Shown piece by piece: positions 27,759 to 36,160 of a stretch of DNA of 64,000 nt. How positions within the stretch are numbered: the first letter of the stretch is position 1; each line of letters begins with the position of its first letter. The notes beneath the pieces were generated by a model. The model was not told the origin of the DNA and did not search any database. It saw nothing but the letters and a program-made list of their open reading frames with translations. The position numbers were made by a program, and so were the translations under genes. The stretch comes from Aquamicrobium sp. LC103 (lineage in GTDB: Bacteria > Pseudomonadota > Alphaproteobacteria > Rhizobiales > Rhizobiaceae). The stretch covers positions 62,001 through 126,000 of the forward strand of contig NZ_LBCQ02000018.1 in assembly GCF_001014615.2 (NCBI RefSeq), read 5' to 3'.

Positions 27759-28866
27759 AGCCCGCCCCCTGCTGATCGCGGCGATTTCCGGCCGCGCGCT
27801 GGCGGCCGCGGCGCGCAGGGCCGGCTATCGTCCGCTCGTCGCGGATTTCTTCCGGGACACCGACACGGTGGCGATCGCGGAGAAGGCCGTGCGGGTGCCC
27901 GGCAGTATGCAGGCAGGCTTCGAGCAGGCGTCACTGATCGAGGCGCTCGATGAACTGGCAGGCGACGAACCGCCCGTCGCCGTCGTCTGCGGTTCGGGCT
28001 TCGAGCGCCGGCCGGAGATCGTCGACGAGATCGCGCGGCGCTATCCGCTTGCCGGCAATTCGGCTTCGACGATCCGCAGGATCAAGGATCCGCATTTGTT
28101 CGCGGCCGACTGCGCGGAACTGGGCATCCCGCACCCGGAACATCGCTGGGAACGCCCCGCCGATCCGGAAAGCTGGGTTTCGAAGCAGGCAGGCGCGGCC
28201 GGCGGCGGCCATATCCGCCGTGCCGACTCGGGCGAAGACTTGCCCGGCATCTATTTCCAGCGCTTCGTCGCGGGGGAAAGCATCTCGGCGCTTTTCATCG
28301 GCGACGGGCGCAACGCAAGCATTGTGGGTTTCAGCAGGCAGTGGACGGCGCCGACACCGCAGACCCCATATCGTTATGGTGGCGCTGTGCGGCTTCGCCG
28401 CTTCAACCGCCACGAGGCAGCACTGATCGAAAGCTGGCTTTCCGGGCTGACCCGGCGCGCCGGCCTCGTCGGGCTTTGCAGTGCGGATTTCATCCGCAGC
28501 CGTGGCAGCTATCGTCTCGTGGAGATCAATCCCCGGCCCGGCGCGACGCTGGACATTTTCGACAGCGAAGCGGCGCCTCTGATCGAGGCCCATCTGCAGG
28601 CCTCGCGGAGCGCGCCGCACGCGCTCCCGCGCTTCCGCGATTGCATGGCCTCCATCATCGTCTATGCCGACAAGCCGGTAGAGCGTTTTCCCTCCTTCTC
28701 CTGGCCCGAATGGGCGGCAGACCATCAATCGCCCGGCACGACGCTTTCGGCGGGCGATCCCATATGCACGGCCTTTGCGAGCGGCCGCAGCGCGCTCGCC
28801 GCGCAACGGGCGGTCAGGGACCGTGCCCGCGAAATCGAACATCGCGTGGAAGGAGCCCGGACATGA
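27724..28866 (+). CDS. ATP-grasp domain protein of the H4MPT island
   Basis: A 380-residue cytoplasmic protein. Residues ~100-300 look like an ATP-grasp ligase: the NSASTIRRIKDPHLFAADCAELGIP start of the fold, WVSKQAGAAGGGHIRR (ATP-binding lysine and Gly-rich loop), and CSADFIRSRGSYRLVEINPRPGA with the E-x-N metal-binding motif. This protein type is found beside mch in methylotrophs and in H4MPT-using archaea, and is thought to ligate an amino acid (probably glutamate) to H4MPT or methylofuran. The actual substrate is not established from sequence. It overlaps mtdB by 35 bases and shares ATGA with mch. Confidence 0.75.
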   Translation: MPFPLHEKSSHKARPLLIAAISGRALAAAARRAGYRPLVADFFRDTDTVAIAEKAVRVPGSMQAGFEQASLIEALDELAGDEPPVAVVCGSGFERRPEIVDEIARRYPLAGNSASTIRRIKDPHLFAADCAELGIPHPEHRWERPADPESWVSKQAGAAGGGHIRRADSGEDLPGIYFQRFVAGESISALFIGDGRNASIVGFSRQWTAPTPQTPYRYGGAVRLRRFNRHEAALIESWLSGLTRRAGLVGLCSADFIRSRGSYRLVEINPRPGATLDIFDSEAAPLIEAHLQASRSAPHALPRFRDCMASIIVYADKPVERFPSFSWPEWAADHQSPGTTLSAGDPICTAFASGRSALAAQRAVRDRAREIEHRVEGART

Positions 28867-29819
28867 TGGACGGTTCCGCATTCCTGAACGAGACCGCGCA
28901 TCGCATCGCCGACGACATGGCCGGCAACGCGGAACACCTGCGAATAACGGTGGCCGAGGGACCGATGGGTGCGCGCTTGATCGATGCCGGCGCCGCGGTT
29001 CTCGGAAGCATCGAAGCGGGCCTGGGAATCGCGCGCGCGACGATGGGCGGGCTCGGCGAGGTGAATGCCGCGATCGACAGGACCGCCGAAAAATGGCCGC
29101 TGAACATCGAGGTGCGGTCGTCGCAGCCGGTGCTTGCCTGCCTCGCCAGCCAGTATGCCGGGTGGAGTCTCTCCGACGGCGGCTATTTCGCCATGGGCTC
29201 GGGTCCCGCCCGCGCGCTTGCCCGGGTCGAGCCGCTCTTTTCCTCGCTTGGCTATCGAGAACGAGCGGACGCCGCGGTCCTCGTGCTCGAAACGTCCGAG
29301 CCGCCTGTCGAAGCCATTGTCGAAAAGGTCTCCCAGGCGACGGGCGTCGCCGCCGACCGGCTCACCTTCATCTACGCGCCGACGCAAAGCCTCGCCGGCA
29401 CGGTCCAGATCGTGGCGCGCGTGCTCGAGGTCGCGCTGCACAAGGCCAACGACCTCGGCTTTCCGCTGGAACGTATCGTCGACGGCGCCGGGGCCGCGCC
29501 GCTGCCTGCACCCCATCCCGACTTTCTCACGGCGATGGGCCGCACCAACGACGCCATCATCTATGGCGGCATCGTCCAACTGTTCGTGAAAGGGCCGGCC
29601 GCCGACGCCGAGGCTCTCGCGGAAAAGCTGCCCAGCAGCGCCTCGCGCGAATATGGCGAGCCGTTTTCCGACATCTTCAAGCGCTTCAAGGGCGATTTCT
29701 ACGCCATCGATCCCTTGCTGTTCAGCCCGGCCGAAGTCATCGTAACGGCGATCGAAACCGGCGAGACGTTCCGCAGCGGCGGACGCGATCTTGCCATGCT
29801 CGAACGATGCCTCGGCTGA
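28863..29819 (+). CDS. mch: Methenyl-H4MPT cyclohydrolase
   Basis: A 318-residue cytoplasmic enzyme that hydrolyses methenyl-H4MPT to formyl-H4MPT. Family segments include GLGIARATMGGLGEV, GYFAMGSGPARALA, TFIYAPTQSLAGTVQIVARVLE, and MGRTNDAIIYGGIVQLFV. Length matches bacterial and archaeal Mch (about 320). ATG 28863 overlaps the preceding stop (ATGA), with GGAG seven bases upstream. With mtdB and fhc it completes the formaldehyde-to-formate route. Confidence 0.94.
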   Translation: MMDGSAFLNETAHRIADDMAGNAEHLRITVAEGPMGARLIDAGAAVLGSIEAGLGIARATMGGLGEVNAAIDRTAEKWPLNIEVRSSQPVLACLASQYAGWSLSDGGYFAMGSGPARALARVEPLFSSLGYRERADAAVLVLETSEPPVEAIVEKVSQATGVAADRLTFIYAPTQSLAGTVQIVARVLEVALHKANDLGFPLERIVDGAGAAPLPAPHPDFLTAMGRTNDAIIYGGIVQLFVKGPAADAEALAEKLPSSASREYGEPFSDIFKRFKGDFYAIDPLLFSPAEVIVTAIETGETFRSGGRDLAMLERCLG

Positions 29820-29835
29820 ACGGTAAGGATATCCT

Positions 29836-30762
29836 GTGGCAGGTAAGATACTGATCGCCAATGACGGGCCGGACAAGCAGTCCCGCCGCCTGGCCGCCTC
29901 GTTTCGCCGACGCGGCTGGCAGGTCGCGACAGCGCCGCTCTCGGCGATCGCCTTCGACACCGGCCGTCGCCACGGTCTCGCCATCCCCGGCCTCGACGAC
30001 GAGCTGCCCGACGGCGTCATCGTCCGCTCGATATCGGCCGGATCCTTCGAGGCCATAACGCGGCGGCTCGGGGTTCTCCACGCGCTGGGCAGGCTGGATG
30101 TCCCGGTCTGGAATTCCGCTCAGGCAATCGAACGCTGCGTCGACAAATCGATGACCACGTTCCTGCTAGCCGATGCCGGACTGCCCACACCCGCCACCTT
30201 CACCGTCGAGAAAATGGCGGCGGCGAGGGAGGTGGCGGAGCGTGAACTGGCGTCGGGCATGCTGGTTTCCAAGCCGCTCTTCGGCGCCCAGGGACGTGGC
30301 ATCAGGCTGATCCGCTCGGTGGCCGATCTGCCCGGCGACGACGAGGTCGCCGACGTCCACTATCTCCAGCGTTATGTCGAACGCGCGGGTCCGCCGTTCC
30401 ACGACTATCGCGTCTTCGTCTGCGCGGGAAAAGTGCTCGCCGGAATGACGCGCCGCGGAGAGGACTGGATAACCAATATCGGCCGCGGCGCGGCACCTGA
30501 ACGGTTTTGCGAAGCCTCGTCGGCGGAACTCGGCGAATTGGCGCTCGCCGCCGCCGCCGCCGTGGGAGCGGACTTCGCCGGCGTCGACATCGTGCGGTCC
30601 GTTGAAGGCGGGCTTCACGTGCTGGAAGTCAACAGCATGCCGGCTTGGTCAGGACTGCAATCCGTCACGCCGGTCGACATCGCCGACGAGATAGCCGCGG
30701 CCATGACCGCTTTCCTGCGTGCCCGTCGCCCGCTCCGCGTCGTCGCGTCGTCAAGCCCATGA
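29836..30762 (+). CDS. RimK-like ATP-grasp ligase of the H4MPT island
   Basis: A 308-residue cytoplasmic protein with the RimK/MptN ATP-grasp architecture: KILIANDGPDKQSRRL at the start, CVDKSMTTFLLADAGLPTPAT, SGMLVSKPLFGAQGRGIRL (ATP-binding loop near residue 145), and VDIVRSVEGGLHVLEVNSMPAWSGLQ with the E-x-N motif. RimK-type ligases add glutamate; MptN does so on H4MPT in archaea. Here it may glutamylate dephospho-H4MPT or the polyglutamyl chain of methylofuran. It starts with GTG 29836 behind GGTAAGGAT. Confidence 0.78.
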   Translation: MAGKILIANDGPDKQSRRLAASFRRRGWQVATAPLSAIAFDTGRRHGLAIPGLDDELPDGVIVRSISAGSFEAITRRLGVLHALGRLDVPVWNSAQAIERCVDKSMTTFLLADAGLPTPATFTVEKMAAAREVAERELASGMLVSKPLFGAQGRGIRLIRSVADLPGDDEVADVHYLQRYVERAGPPFHDYRVFVCAGKVLAGMTRRGEDWITNIGRGAAPERFCEASSAELGELALAAAAAVGADFAGVDIVRSVEGGLHVLEVNSMPAWSGLQSVTPVDIADEIAAAMTAFLRARRPLRVVASSSP

Positions 30763-31604
30763 CGCGGCTCGAAGAAGGCGAGATCGCCCGCGCCTACCAG
30801 GAAGCATGCCGGGCGGAGATCGAGGCGCTGAAACCCGGCAACGTCCATGTCTTCTCCGACGGGCATCGGATGACGGCCGATCAGTTCCGGTCGAGCGCCC
30901 GTGTCTCGGCGCCCTTCGTCGCGGCAGCCTCGCGAACCGTTGGCGAGCGCATCCTGGAGGCGGTCCGGGCGACACGGCAGGCGCTCGGCATCAACACCAA
31001 TCTCGGCATCGTGCTCTTATGCGCGCCGCTTGCCCGCGCGGCCGAGCGGTCCGGCAGCCTGCACGAAAACCTGCGAAACGTGCTTGCGGCGCTGACGGTC
31101 GCCGATGCTCGTGATGCGTTCGAAGCCATCGTCCTCGCCTCGCCCGCTGGCCTGGGAGAAGCCCCGGCGCACGACGTCCGTGAGGTTCCGTCGGTCACCC
31201 TGCTCGAAGCGATGCGCGCGGCGGCGGACCGCGACACGATCGCCCGGCAATATGTCGGCGATTTCGTCGACGTCTTCGACATCGGCATGACGGCGCATCG
31301 CCAGGCGGAGGAGCATGGTGAAGGCGGCATGTGGCCTGTCGTTCACACCTATATGGCGTTTCTCGCAAGCCTGCCGGACAGCCATGTCGCACGCAAATTC
31401 GGCGCCGATCTCGCACGCGAAATATGCGACGAAGCGGCCGAAGCGCTCGCCCGTCTCGGTGCAGCCGAGGGCGAGGACGAGCGCATTCGGCTGCTTTCGG
31501 CATTCGACGCCAGCCTGAAGGAGCGCAACATCAACCCCGGCACCTCGGCCGACCTGACCGTGGCCTCGGTGTTTGCCCTGAAACTTGTCTCTAGCCGTCG
31601 CTAA
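30759..31604 (+). CDS. Triphosphoribosyl-dephospho-CoA synthase-like (CitG-like) protein
   Basis: A 281-residue cytoplasmic protein with the CitG fold. It has ALKPGNVHVFSDGHRMTADQF, INTNLGIVLLCAPLARA, HRQAEEHGEGG and SLKERNINPGTSADLTVAS, which are conserved in the family. CitG makes the prosthetic-group precursor of citrate lyase, but no citrate lyase gene is present, and homologues are regular members of bacterial H4MPT clusters. A role in transferring a ribosyl-phosphate moiety during methanopterin synthesis is plausible but unproven. It overlaps the RimK-like gene (ATGA 30759-30762). Confidence 0.72.
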   Translation: MTRLEEGEIARAYQEACRAEIEALKPGNVHVFSDGHRMTADQFRSSARVSAPFVAAASRTVGERILEAVRATRQALGINTNLGIVLLCAPLARAAERSGSLHENLRNVLAALTVADARDAFEAIVLASPAGLGEAPAHDVREVPSVTLLEAMRAAADRDTIARQYVGDFVDVFDIGMTAHRQAEEHGEGGMWPVVHTYMAFLASLPDSHVARKFGADLAREICDEAAEALARLGAAEGEDERIRLLSAFDASLKERNINPGTSADLTVASVFALKLVSSRR

Positions 31605-31786
31605 AACTTGCATAATTCTGGGGTTGATGGTTCAATTTCTTCTAGCGGAAACCGTGTTTCCGCGACTATCTAGCCAACCGGCCCGAATCTATCCGGGCGC
31701 TGCCAACAAGGATAGTCGTCCATCGAGCGTCCGCTCGGTTGCGGCGTCTTTGGACACCTCACTTTGTATCTTGGAGGAGAATTGGC

Positions 31787-32296
31787 ATGGCAAAGATTAC
31801 GAAAGTTTCTGTCGGTGAATCGCTCGTCGGAGAAGGCAACGAGGTTGCCCATATCGACCTGCTCATCGGACCCCGGGGGAGCCCCGTCGAGGCTGCATTC
31901 TGCAATGCGCTCACGAACAACAAGGACGGTTTCACGACGCTGCTCGCCGTGATCGCGCCCAACCTGCCCTGCAAACCCAACACGGTGATGTTCAACAAAG
32001 TCACGATCAAGGGCGCCAAGCAGGCGGTGCAGATGTTCGGCCCCGCGCAGTTCGCGGTCGCCAAGGCGGTCCAGGACAGCGTGGCCGAGGGCGTCATCCC
32101 CGCCGACGAAGCCGACGACCTGTTCCTCTGCGTCGGCGTGTTCATCCACTGGGAGGCGGAGGACGACGCCAAGATCCAGGATTACAATTATCGCGCCACC
32201 AAGGAGGCCATTCAGCGCGCCGTCGAGGGCAAACCCACCGCCGCCGAGGCGACGGCCCAGCGCAACAACGTGAAGCACCCCTTCGGCGCGGGTTAG
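31787..32296 (+). CDS. fae: Formaldehyde-activating enzyme
   Basis: A 169-residue cytoplasmic enzyme that condenses formaldehyde with H4MPT to methylene-H4MPT, the entry to the pathway and the main protection against formaldehyde. [19 protein letters not shown] carries the catalytic His (His22 here). [20 protein letters not shown] and [21 protein letters not shown] are typical. The C-terminal KHPFGAG is normal for bacterial Fae. A very strong GGAGGAGA lies six bases before the ATG, and a 182-base upstream spacer implies its own strong promoter. Confidence 0.96.
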   Translation: MAKITKVSVGESLVGEGNEVAHIDLLIGPRGSPVEAAFCNALTNNKDGFTTLLAVIAPNLPCKPNTVMFNKVTIKGAKQAVQMFGPAQFAVAKAVQDSVAEGVIPADEADDLFLCVGVFIHWEAEDDAKIQDYNYRATKEAIQRAVEGKPTAAEATAQRNNVKHPFGAG

Positions 32297-32305
32297 ACAA
32301 GAGAC

Positions 32306-32376
32306 AGCCCCGCACAGGTCCAACCGTCTGGCGGACCGGACGGTCTGCTGCGCCGGCTGAAAAGAGCGCTGGGGCT
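32306..32376 (+). terminator. Possible bidirectional terminator between fae and the HisA-like gene
   Basis: The 130-base spacer between these convergent genes holds an inner hairpin ACCGTC (32323-32328) / GACGGT (32339-32344) and an outer pair AGCCCC (32306-32311) / GGGGCT (32371-32376). There is no T-run, so it is a candidate only. Confidence 0.35.
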
Positions 32377-32426
32377 ATAACGCCCTGGCGAAAAGGCAAT
32401 CTTCGGATGGGGACTGCTCGCGGCTC

Positions 32427-33122
32427 TCATCCGAAATCCGCGAGCTGTTCCCGACTCAAGGTGCCGTCGTGCAGCGAGGTTGCAACCAGCGCGGCCTCGA
32501 TGCCCAATAGGGACAGCTCGCGGATATCCGCCTCGTTGCGAATGCCGCCGGCGGCGACGACATCGCGTCTGCCCGCGAGAGCCTTTATCTGCCGCAGGCG
32601 CGCGTAATCGGGACCCGAGGCCGAACCGACCCTGGCGAGCGTCATCACGATGATCCTCCTCGGCCAGAGTTCCGGGTCGGCGAGCAGGTTCGCCGGTCCG
32701 CGATAACCGTCCGAGAAGAAATCGAGGGAGAGGATGAGAGCCGGATGATCCCTGAAGCGCCGAAGCAGTTCGATATCCGGCCGGGATTCGGAGCCTATGA
32801 CGGGCCGCAACGGCGGATGTTCAAGGAAACGGGAAAGGCTCCGCTCGTCACGAAGTCCCGCGTCCACCCACAATTCGGGCGCGGCCGGCATCTCGCATAG
32901 CCGGCCAAGTGCTGCATCATTGTCCCCCCTGCCCTCGATCGCATCGAGATCCGCGACGTAGAAGGTTCGAAAAGGATGAAGGCCACGCAATCCCTCGGCC
33001 ACCCCGACTGGATCGGCGCTCGCGCTCAACGGCGTGACGATCGGGCGGTATTCGTCGCGGCGGCCGGCTTTCGCGCGCACCACCACGCCGCCCTTGATGT
33101 CCAATACCGGAACGATCCGCAA
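32427..33122 (-). CDS. HisA/HisF-like TIM-barrel protein of the H4MPT island
   Basis: A 231-residue protein related to HisA (ProFAR isomerase). RIVPVLDIKGGVVVRAKAG matches the first strand and lysine/Asp region, TFYVADLDAIEG the fourth strand, and DVVAAGGIRNEADIREL the phosphate-binding end. It is not in a his operon. HisA-like proteins recur in bacterial and archaeal H4MPT clusters with unknown function. No ATG fits: TTG at 33122 is chosen because GAGGGAGG lies eight bases upstream and the protein then starts at the first strand. Divergent from the hydantoinase-like gene, with a 39-base spacer. Confidence 0.7.
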   Translation of the reverse strand: MRIVPVLDIKGGVVVRAKAGRRDEYRPIVTPLSASADPVGVAEGLRGLHPFRTFYVADLDAIEGRGDNDAALGRLCEMPAAPELWVDAGLRDERSLSRFLEHPPLRPVIGSESRPDIELLRRFRDHPALILSLDFFSDGYRGPANLLADPELWPRRIIVMTLARVGSASGPDYARLRQIKALAGRRDVVAAGGIRNEADIRELSLLGIEAALVATSLHDGTLSREQLADFG

Positions 33123-33161
33123 AGCCGGTCCCTCCCTCTTCAATTCATGAAAGCGTGAAGC

Positions 33162-34205
33162 GTGGAAAAAGAAAAGCACATCGTCGCCGGCTTCGACATC
33201 GGAGGCGCGCATCTGAAGGTCACCCGCGCGGAGGGCGGCCGCATCGTCGACGCCATGACGCTGGCGACGCCGCTATGGATCAGCCTCGATACGCTGACGA
33301 ACGCCTTCGCCGAGGCGCGTCCGCTTTATGAGGATGCGTCGCTCGCCGCTTTCACCATGACCGGGGAACTGTCGGACGCCTTCGCGACGCGGGAGCTCGG
33401 CGTGTCGGCACTTCTGGATCAGATCGCGGCGAATTTTCCGGCCGTTCCCAAGCTCGTCTATGCGGGGCGCGCCGGCTTCGTCCCCTTCGAGGCTGCCCGC
33501 CGTCACGTCGACGACGTCGCCTCGGCCAATTGGCATGCGACGGCGTCGCTGGTCGGCAGGCTCACGGGCGATGCGCTCTTCATCGACATGGGCTCGACGA
33601 CCACGGACATCATCCCGCTGAAGGATGGAAAGGCGGTCGGCGACGGTTATACGGACGCCGAGCGGCTGCTTTCGGGCGAGCTGGTCTATACCGGTTTCAC
33701 CAGGACCTTCCTCTTCGGCGTCGCCTCCAACGCTCCGGTGCGTGGCCGGCTGACGCCGCTGATGAACGAGTATTTCGCGGCCATCGCCGACGTCCATCGC
33801 GTTCTCGGCGTACTGGACGAAACCGACGACAAGCATGCCTCGGCCGACGGCAAGGAGAAGACGGTCGCCGGTTCGATCGCGCGGCTTGCCCGCATGGTGG
33901 GCCGCGACACGGACGATCTTTCATTTGAGGAATGGCGCGAAATCGCGGAATGGTTCAGCGAGCGGCAATTGCGCACGATCCACGACGCGGCCGTGCTGGT
34001 CGCCGGCAAAACCGGCCGCGGCGCGCCGATCGTCGGGGCTGGCACGGGCCGGTGGCAGCTTCGTCGGCTGGCCGAGCGGATGAAGCGGCGCTTCGTCGAT
34101 TTCGCGGAGATCGTGCCGGCGCGCGAGAAAATCCGCAACGAGGCGAGCAGCGCGGCGCCGGCAAGCGCGGTGGCGTTGCTCGCGCAAGAAGCGAAAGTCT
34201 ACTGA
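33162..34205 (+). CDS. Hydantoinase/oxoprolinase-like H4MPT-linked C1 pathway protein
   Basis: A 347-residue cytoplasmic protein of the actin/hexokinase-like ATPase fold: HIVAGFDIGGAHLKVTRAEGG (phosphate-1 motif) at the N-terminus, GDALFIDMGSTTTDIIPLKDG (phosphate-2) in the middle and APIVGAGTGRWQLRRLAE near the end. I recognise it as the uncharacterised protein of H4MPT-linked C1 transfer clusters. Function unknown; an ATP-dependent step in cofactor synthesis is likely. It starts with GTG 33162 and overlaps the convergent DUF447 gene by seven bases. Confidence 0.75.
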   Translation: MEKEKHIVAGFDIGGAHLKVTRAEGGRIVDAMTLATPLWISLDTLTNAFAEARPLYEDASLAAFTMTGELSDAFATRELGVSALLDQIAANFPAVPKLVYAGRAGFVPFEAARRHVDDVASANWHATASLVGRLTGDALFIDMGSTTTDIIPLKDGKAVGDGYTDAERLLSGELVYTGFTRTFLFGVASNAPVRGRLTPLMNEYFAAIADVHRVLGVLDETDDKHASADGKEKTVAGSIARLARMVGRDTDDLSFEEWREIAEWFSERQLRTIHDAAVLVAGKTGRGAPIVGAGTGRWQLRRLAERMKRRFVDFAEIVPAREKIRNEASSAAPASAVALLAQEAKVY

Positions 34206-34762
34206 TCGGCGAAGTGCCGGTCGACCCGCTCCATCAGCCAACCCCATGCTTCCTTCTCGTCGGGCCCGGCGGTCTTCTCGATGGCGATCGAGAGATAGGC
34301 GATTTCGGATTCGATCTTTTCCGGCGGCAGCATGTGCAGCCGGCTGACCAGAATGGCGAGCTCGACAACCGCGGCCCTGGCGCGGTTGAAGCCGGTGAAG
34401 GGCGCGTGCGTCTCCTCGCCAACGACGCGGCAGAAATGCCGCGGCCGCAGGGGATCATCGTCAATGCCGACGACTTCGAGCACGGAGTGGGCGAGCGCAG
34501 CCGCGAGGCGGGGGACGGCAAGGCCTACGACCGGAACGGTCGGCCAATCCTTGCGGCCCGTGAGGCAGCCGGCGAAGACGCGTACGTCGTCGACGTAATT
34601 GGCGACCGCCAGCGGAACCTGTTCGAGATTGGTGAGCGTGGTCGAAGGCCGAAAAGGCGCGATCACCCAGCCGTCCTTTTCGGCGATGATGCCAAGCGGC
34701 GCGATGTGGACCTTGCCTGTCCTGTCGATGGTGGTGACGATCGTTTCGCGAATGAAAGGCAT
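34199..34762 (-). CDS. DUF447 family flavin-binding-fold protein
   Basis: A 187-residue protein of the DUF447 family, distantly related to flavoreductases and PNPOx-like proteins: IRETIVTTIDRTGKVHIAPLGII, then NLEQVPLAVANYVDDVRVFAGCLTG and CRVVGEETHAPFTGFNRARAAVVELAIL. DUF447 genes occur in methanogens and in bacterial H4MPT clusters. The function is not established. It is the last gene of a reverse-strand unit that begins with mfnB-folB, starting three bases after the preceding stop. Confidence 0.72.
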   Translation of the reverse strand: MPFIRETIVTTIDRTGKVHIAPLGIIAEKDGWVIAPFRPSTTLTNLEQVPLAVANYVDDVRVFAGCLTGRKDWPTVPVVGLAVPRLAAALAHSVLEVVGIDDDPLRPRHFCRVVGEETHAPFTGFNRARAAVVELAILVSRLHMLPPEKIESEIAYLSIAIEKTAGPDEKEAWGWLMERVDRHFADQ

Positions 34763-34765
34763 GGC

Positions 34766-36160
34766 TTACTCGCTTTTCCTCGCCTTCAGCGTGTGCCCCG
34801 CCTCGGCAAGACGCGTACGGTCCGCTTCCGGAGCAGGCGCCGCGACACCCCAGTCGAGCGGTTCGTCCTGGGCGTAGCGCTTGCCGAGCCGCCAGGCGAT
34901 CTCGGCCTTCATCAGCTCCGCGCCGAGATAGAAGGCATGGGCGCCGTCGCGCTCCACGCCAAGGTCGGCAAACAGCGCGAAGGCGTCCGCCGCCACGGCG
35001 TGGCCCGCCTTGTTGAAGATATGTATGCCGTCCTCCGCCGTCATGATGCGGAAATTCGCGTCGCGCACTTCGGCGGCGAGCGCCTCGATGTCCTCCAGCG
35101 AAGCGGCAAAGGGCTTGCGGTCGTGCACCTGCAGCAGGCCTGGATGATAGCCGCGCGGCAGCGCGCCGTCATTGCGCGCGGCAAACAGGATGCGACGGGC
35201 CAGATCATGCTCCTCGACGGTGCGGACCGTGTGCGGGCTCACATGCACGGTGAGCACGTTGCGGACGCCGAGTTCCGAACAGATGCCGGCCAGGACCGCG
35301 GTGACGCCGGAACTGTCCGCGTCGGTGAGCTCGGTGAGGTTGCCGGTTCCCATCAGAAGCTCGATGTCGGGCCAGCGCCGGCGCGCCTCGATGAAGCGCC
35401 CGAGCGAGGCGGTGAAACCGAAATGGATCGGATCGAGCACCGGGTCGGCGATGAAGGCGATCCCTGCCCCGACCGCCGCATCGATCGCCCGGCCGAGCGA
35501 GTCGAGATCGCCGGGCGACGAAGGGATCAAGATCGGAATGCAGGGATGGTCGAAGGCGAGCGGCAGCGTGTTCTCGTCGAGGCTTAGGAGATAATCGGCG
35601 CCGGCCGCCGCGCCGGCGCGCAACTCCTCGTAATTGGCCGAGTCGACACTGACTGAAAAGCCTTCGCCCCTGAGGACACCGACCGCCTCCGCGAGCTGCG
35701 GGAACGGCGTCTCGGGCAGGCAGCCGAGATCGATGACGTCGGCGCCGGCGCGGGCAAGCGTCTTCGCCCGCGCGACAAGGGCGTCGAGCGGGAGCATCGG
35801 CGCGTCCACGATTTCGGCAAAGATGCGCATGTCATGGCGCGACAGGTCGGGCGGTGCGCCTGCGCGACCGAGAAAGGCCGGAAGGTCCGCGATCTCGTCC
35901 GGCCCTCTCACGAAAGGGATTCCGAAATGTGCTGAAAGGCTCTCCAGATCGCCGCGGTAGCGGCCAGGCAGAATGACGCGGTCCGCACCTTGGGGCGGCG
36001 CCAGCCGTCGCCTGACGATGTCCTCCGTCATCAGGGCCGCAACTTTCACGCCTATATCCACGATTTCCCACGAGAATTCCGTCTCGCCGAGGCTGGAGAG
36101 CAGCCTGTCGAGCCGCGCCTTGGCCAGATGGCCGGTGAGGAAGACGAGCCGCTCAGCCAT
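34766..36160 (-). CDS. Dihydropteroate synthase-related protein (DHPS-like domain)
   Basis: A 464-residue cytoplasmic protein. The N-terminal ~130 residues start AERLVFLTGHLAKARL and look like a separate alpha/beta domain. Residues ~140-330 form a DHPS/pterin-binding TIM barrel (AGADVIDLGCLPETPFP, FSVSVDSANYEELRAGAAAG, IAFIADPVLDPIHFG, LMGTGNLTELTDADSSG). The C-terminal part carries RNDGALPRGYHPGLLQVHDR. In methanogens DHPS-related proteins are implicated in joining the pterin to beta-RFA-P, the step analogous to folate DHPS. That makes this a good candidate for the condensing enzyme here. Start ATG 36160 lies inside the 3' end of the preceding flavoprotein gene (8-base overlap). Confidence 0.75.
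   Translation of the reverse strand: MAERLVFLTGHLAKARLDRLLSSLGETEFSWEIVDIGVKVAALMTEDIVRRRLAPPQGADRVILPGRYRGDLESLSAHFGIPFVRGPDEIADLPAFLGRAGAPPDLSRHDMRIFAEIVDAPMLPLDALVARAKTLARAGADVIDLGCLPETPFPQLAEAVGVLRGEGFSVSVDSANYEELRAGAAAGADYLLSLDENTLPLAFDHPCIPILIPSSPGDLDSLGRAIDAAVGAGIAFIADPVLDPIHFGFTASLGRFIEARRRWPDIELLMGTGNLTELTDADSSGVTAVLAGICSELGVRNVLTVHVSPHTVRTVEEHDLARRILFAARNDGALPRGYHPGLLQVHDRKPFAASLEDIEALAAEVRDANFRIMTAEDGIHIFNKAGHAVAADAFALFADLGVERDGAHAFYLGAELMKAEIAWRLGKRYAQDEPLDWGVAAPAPEADRTRLAEAGHTLKARKSE

Noticed and set aside
30759-31604. CitG-like protein as part of a citrate lyase system
   Set aside because: No citC, D, E, F or X gene is near; the context is entirely H4MPT cofactor synthesis.
31585-31818. 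Small open frame upstream of fae
   Set aside because: It overlaps the end of the CitG-like gene and the start of fae in another frame and lacks a ribosome site; the spacer is better read as the fae promoter region.
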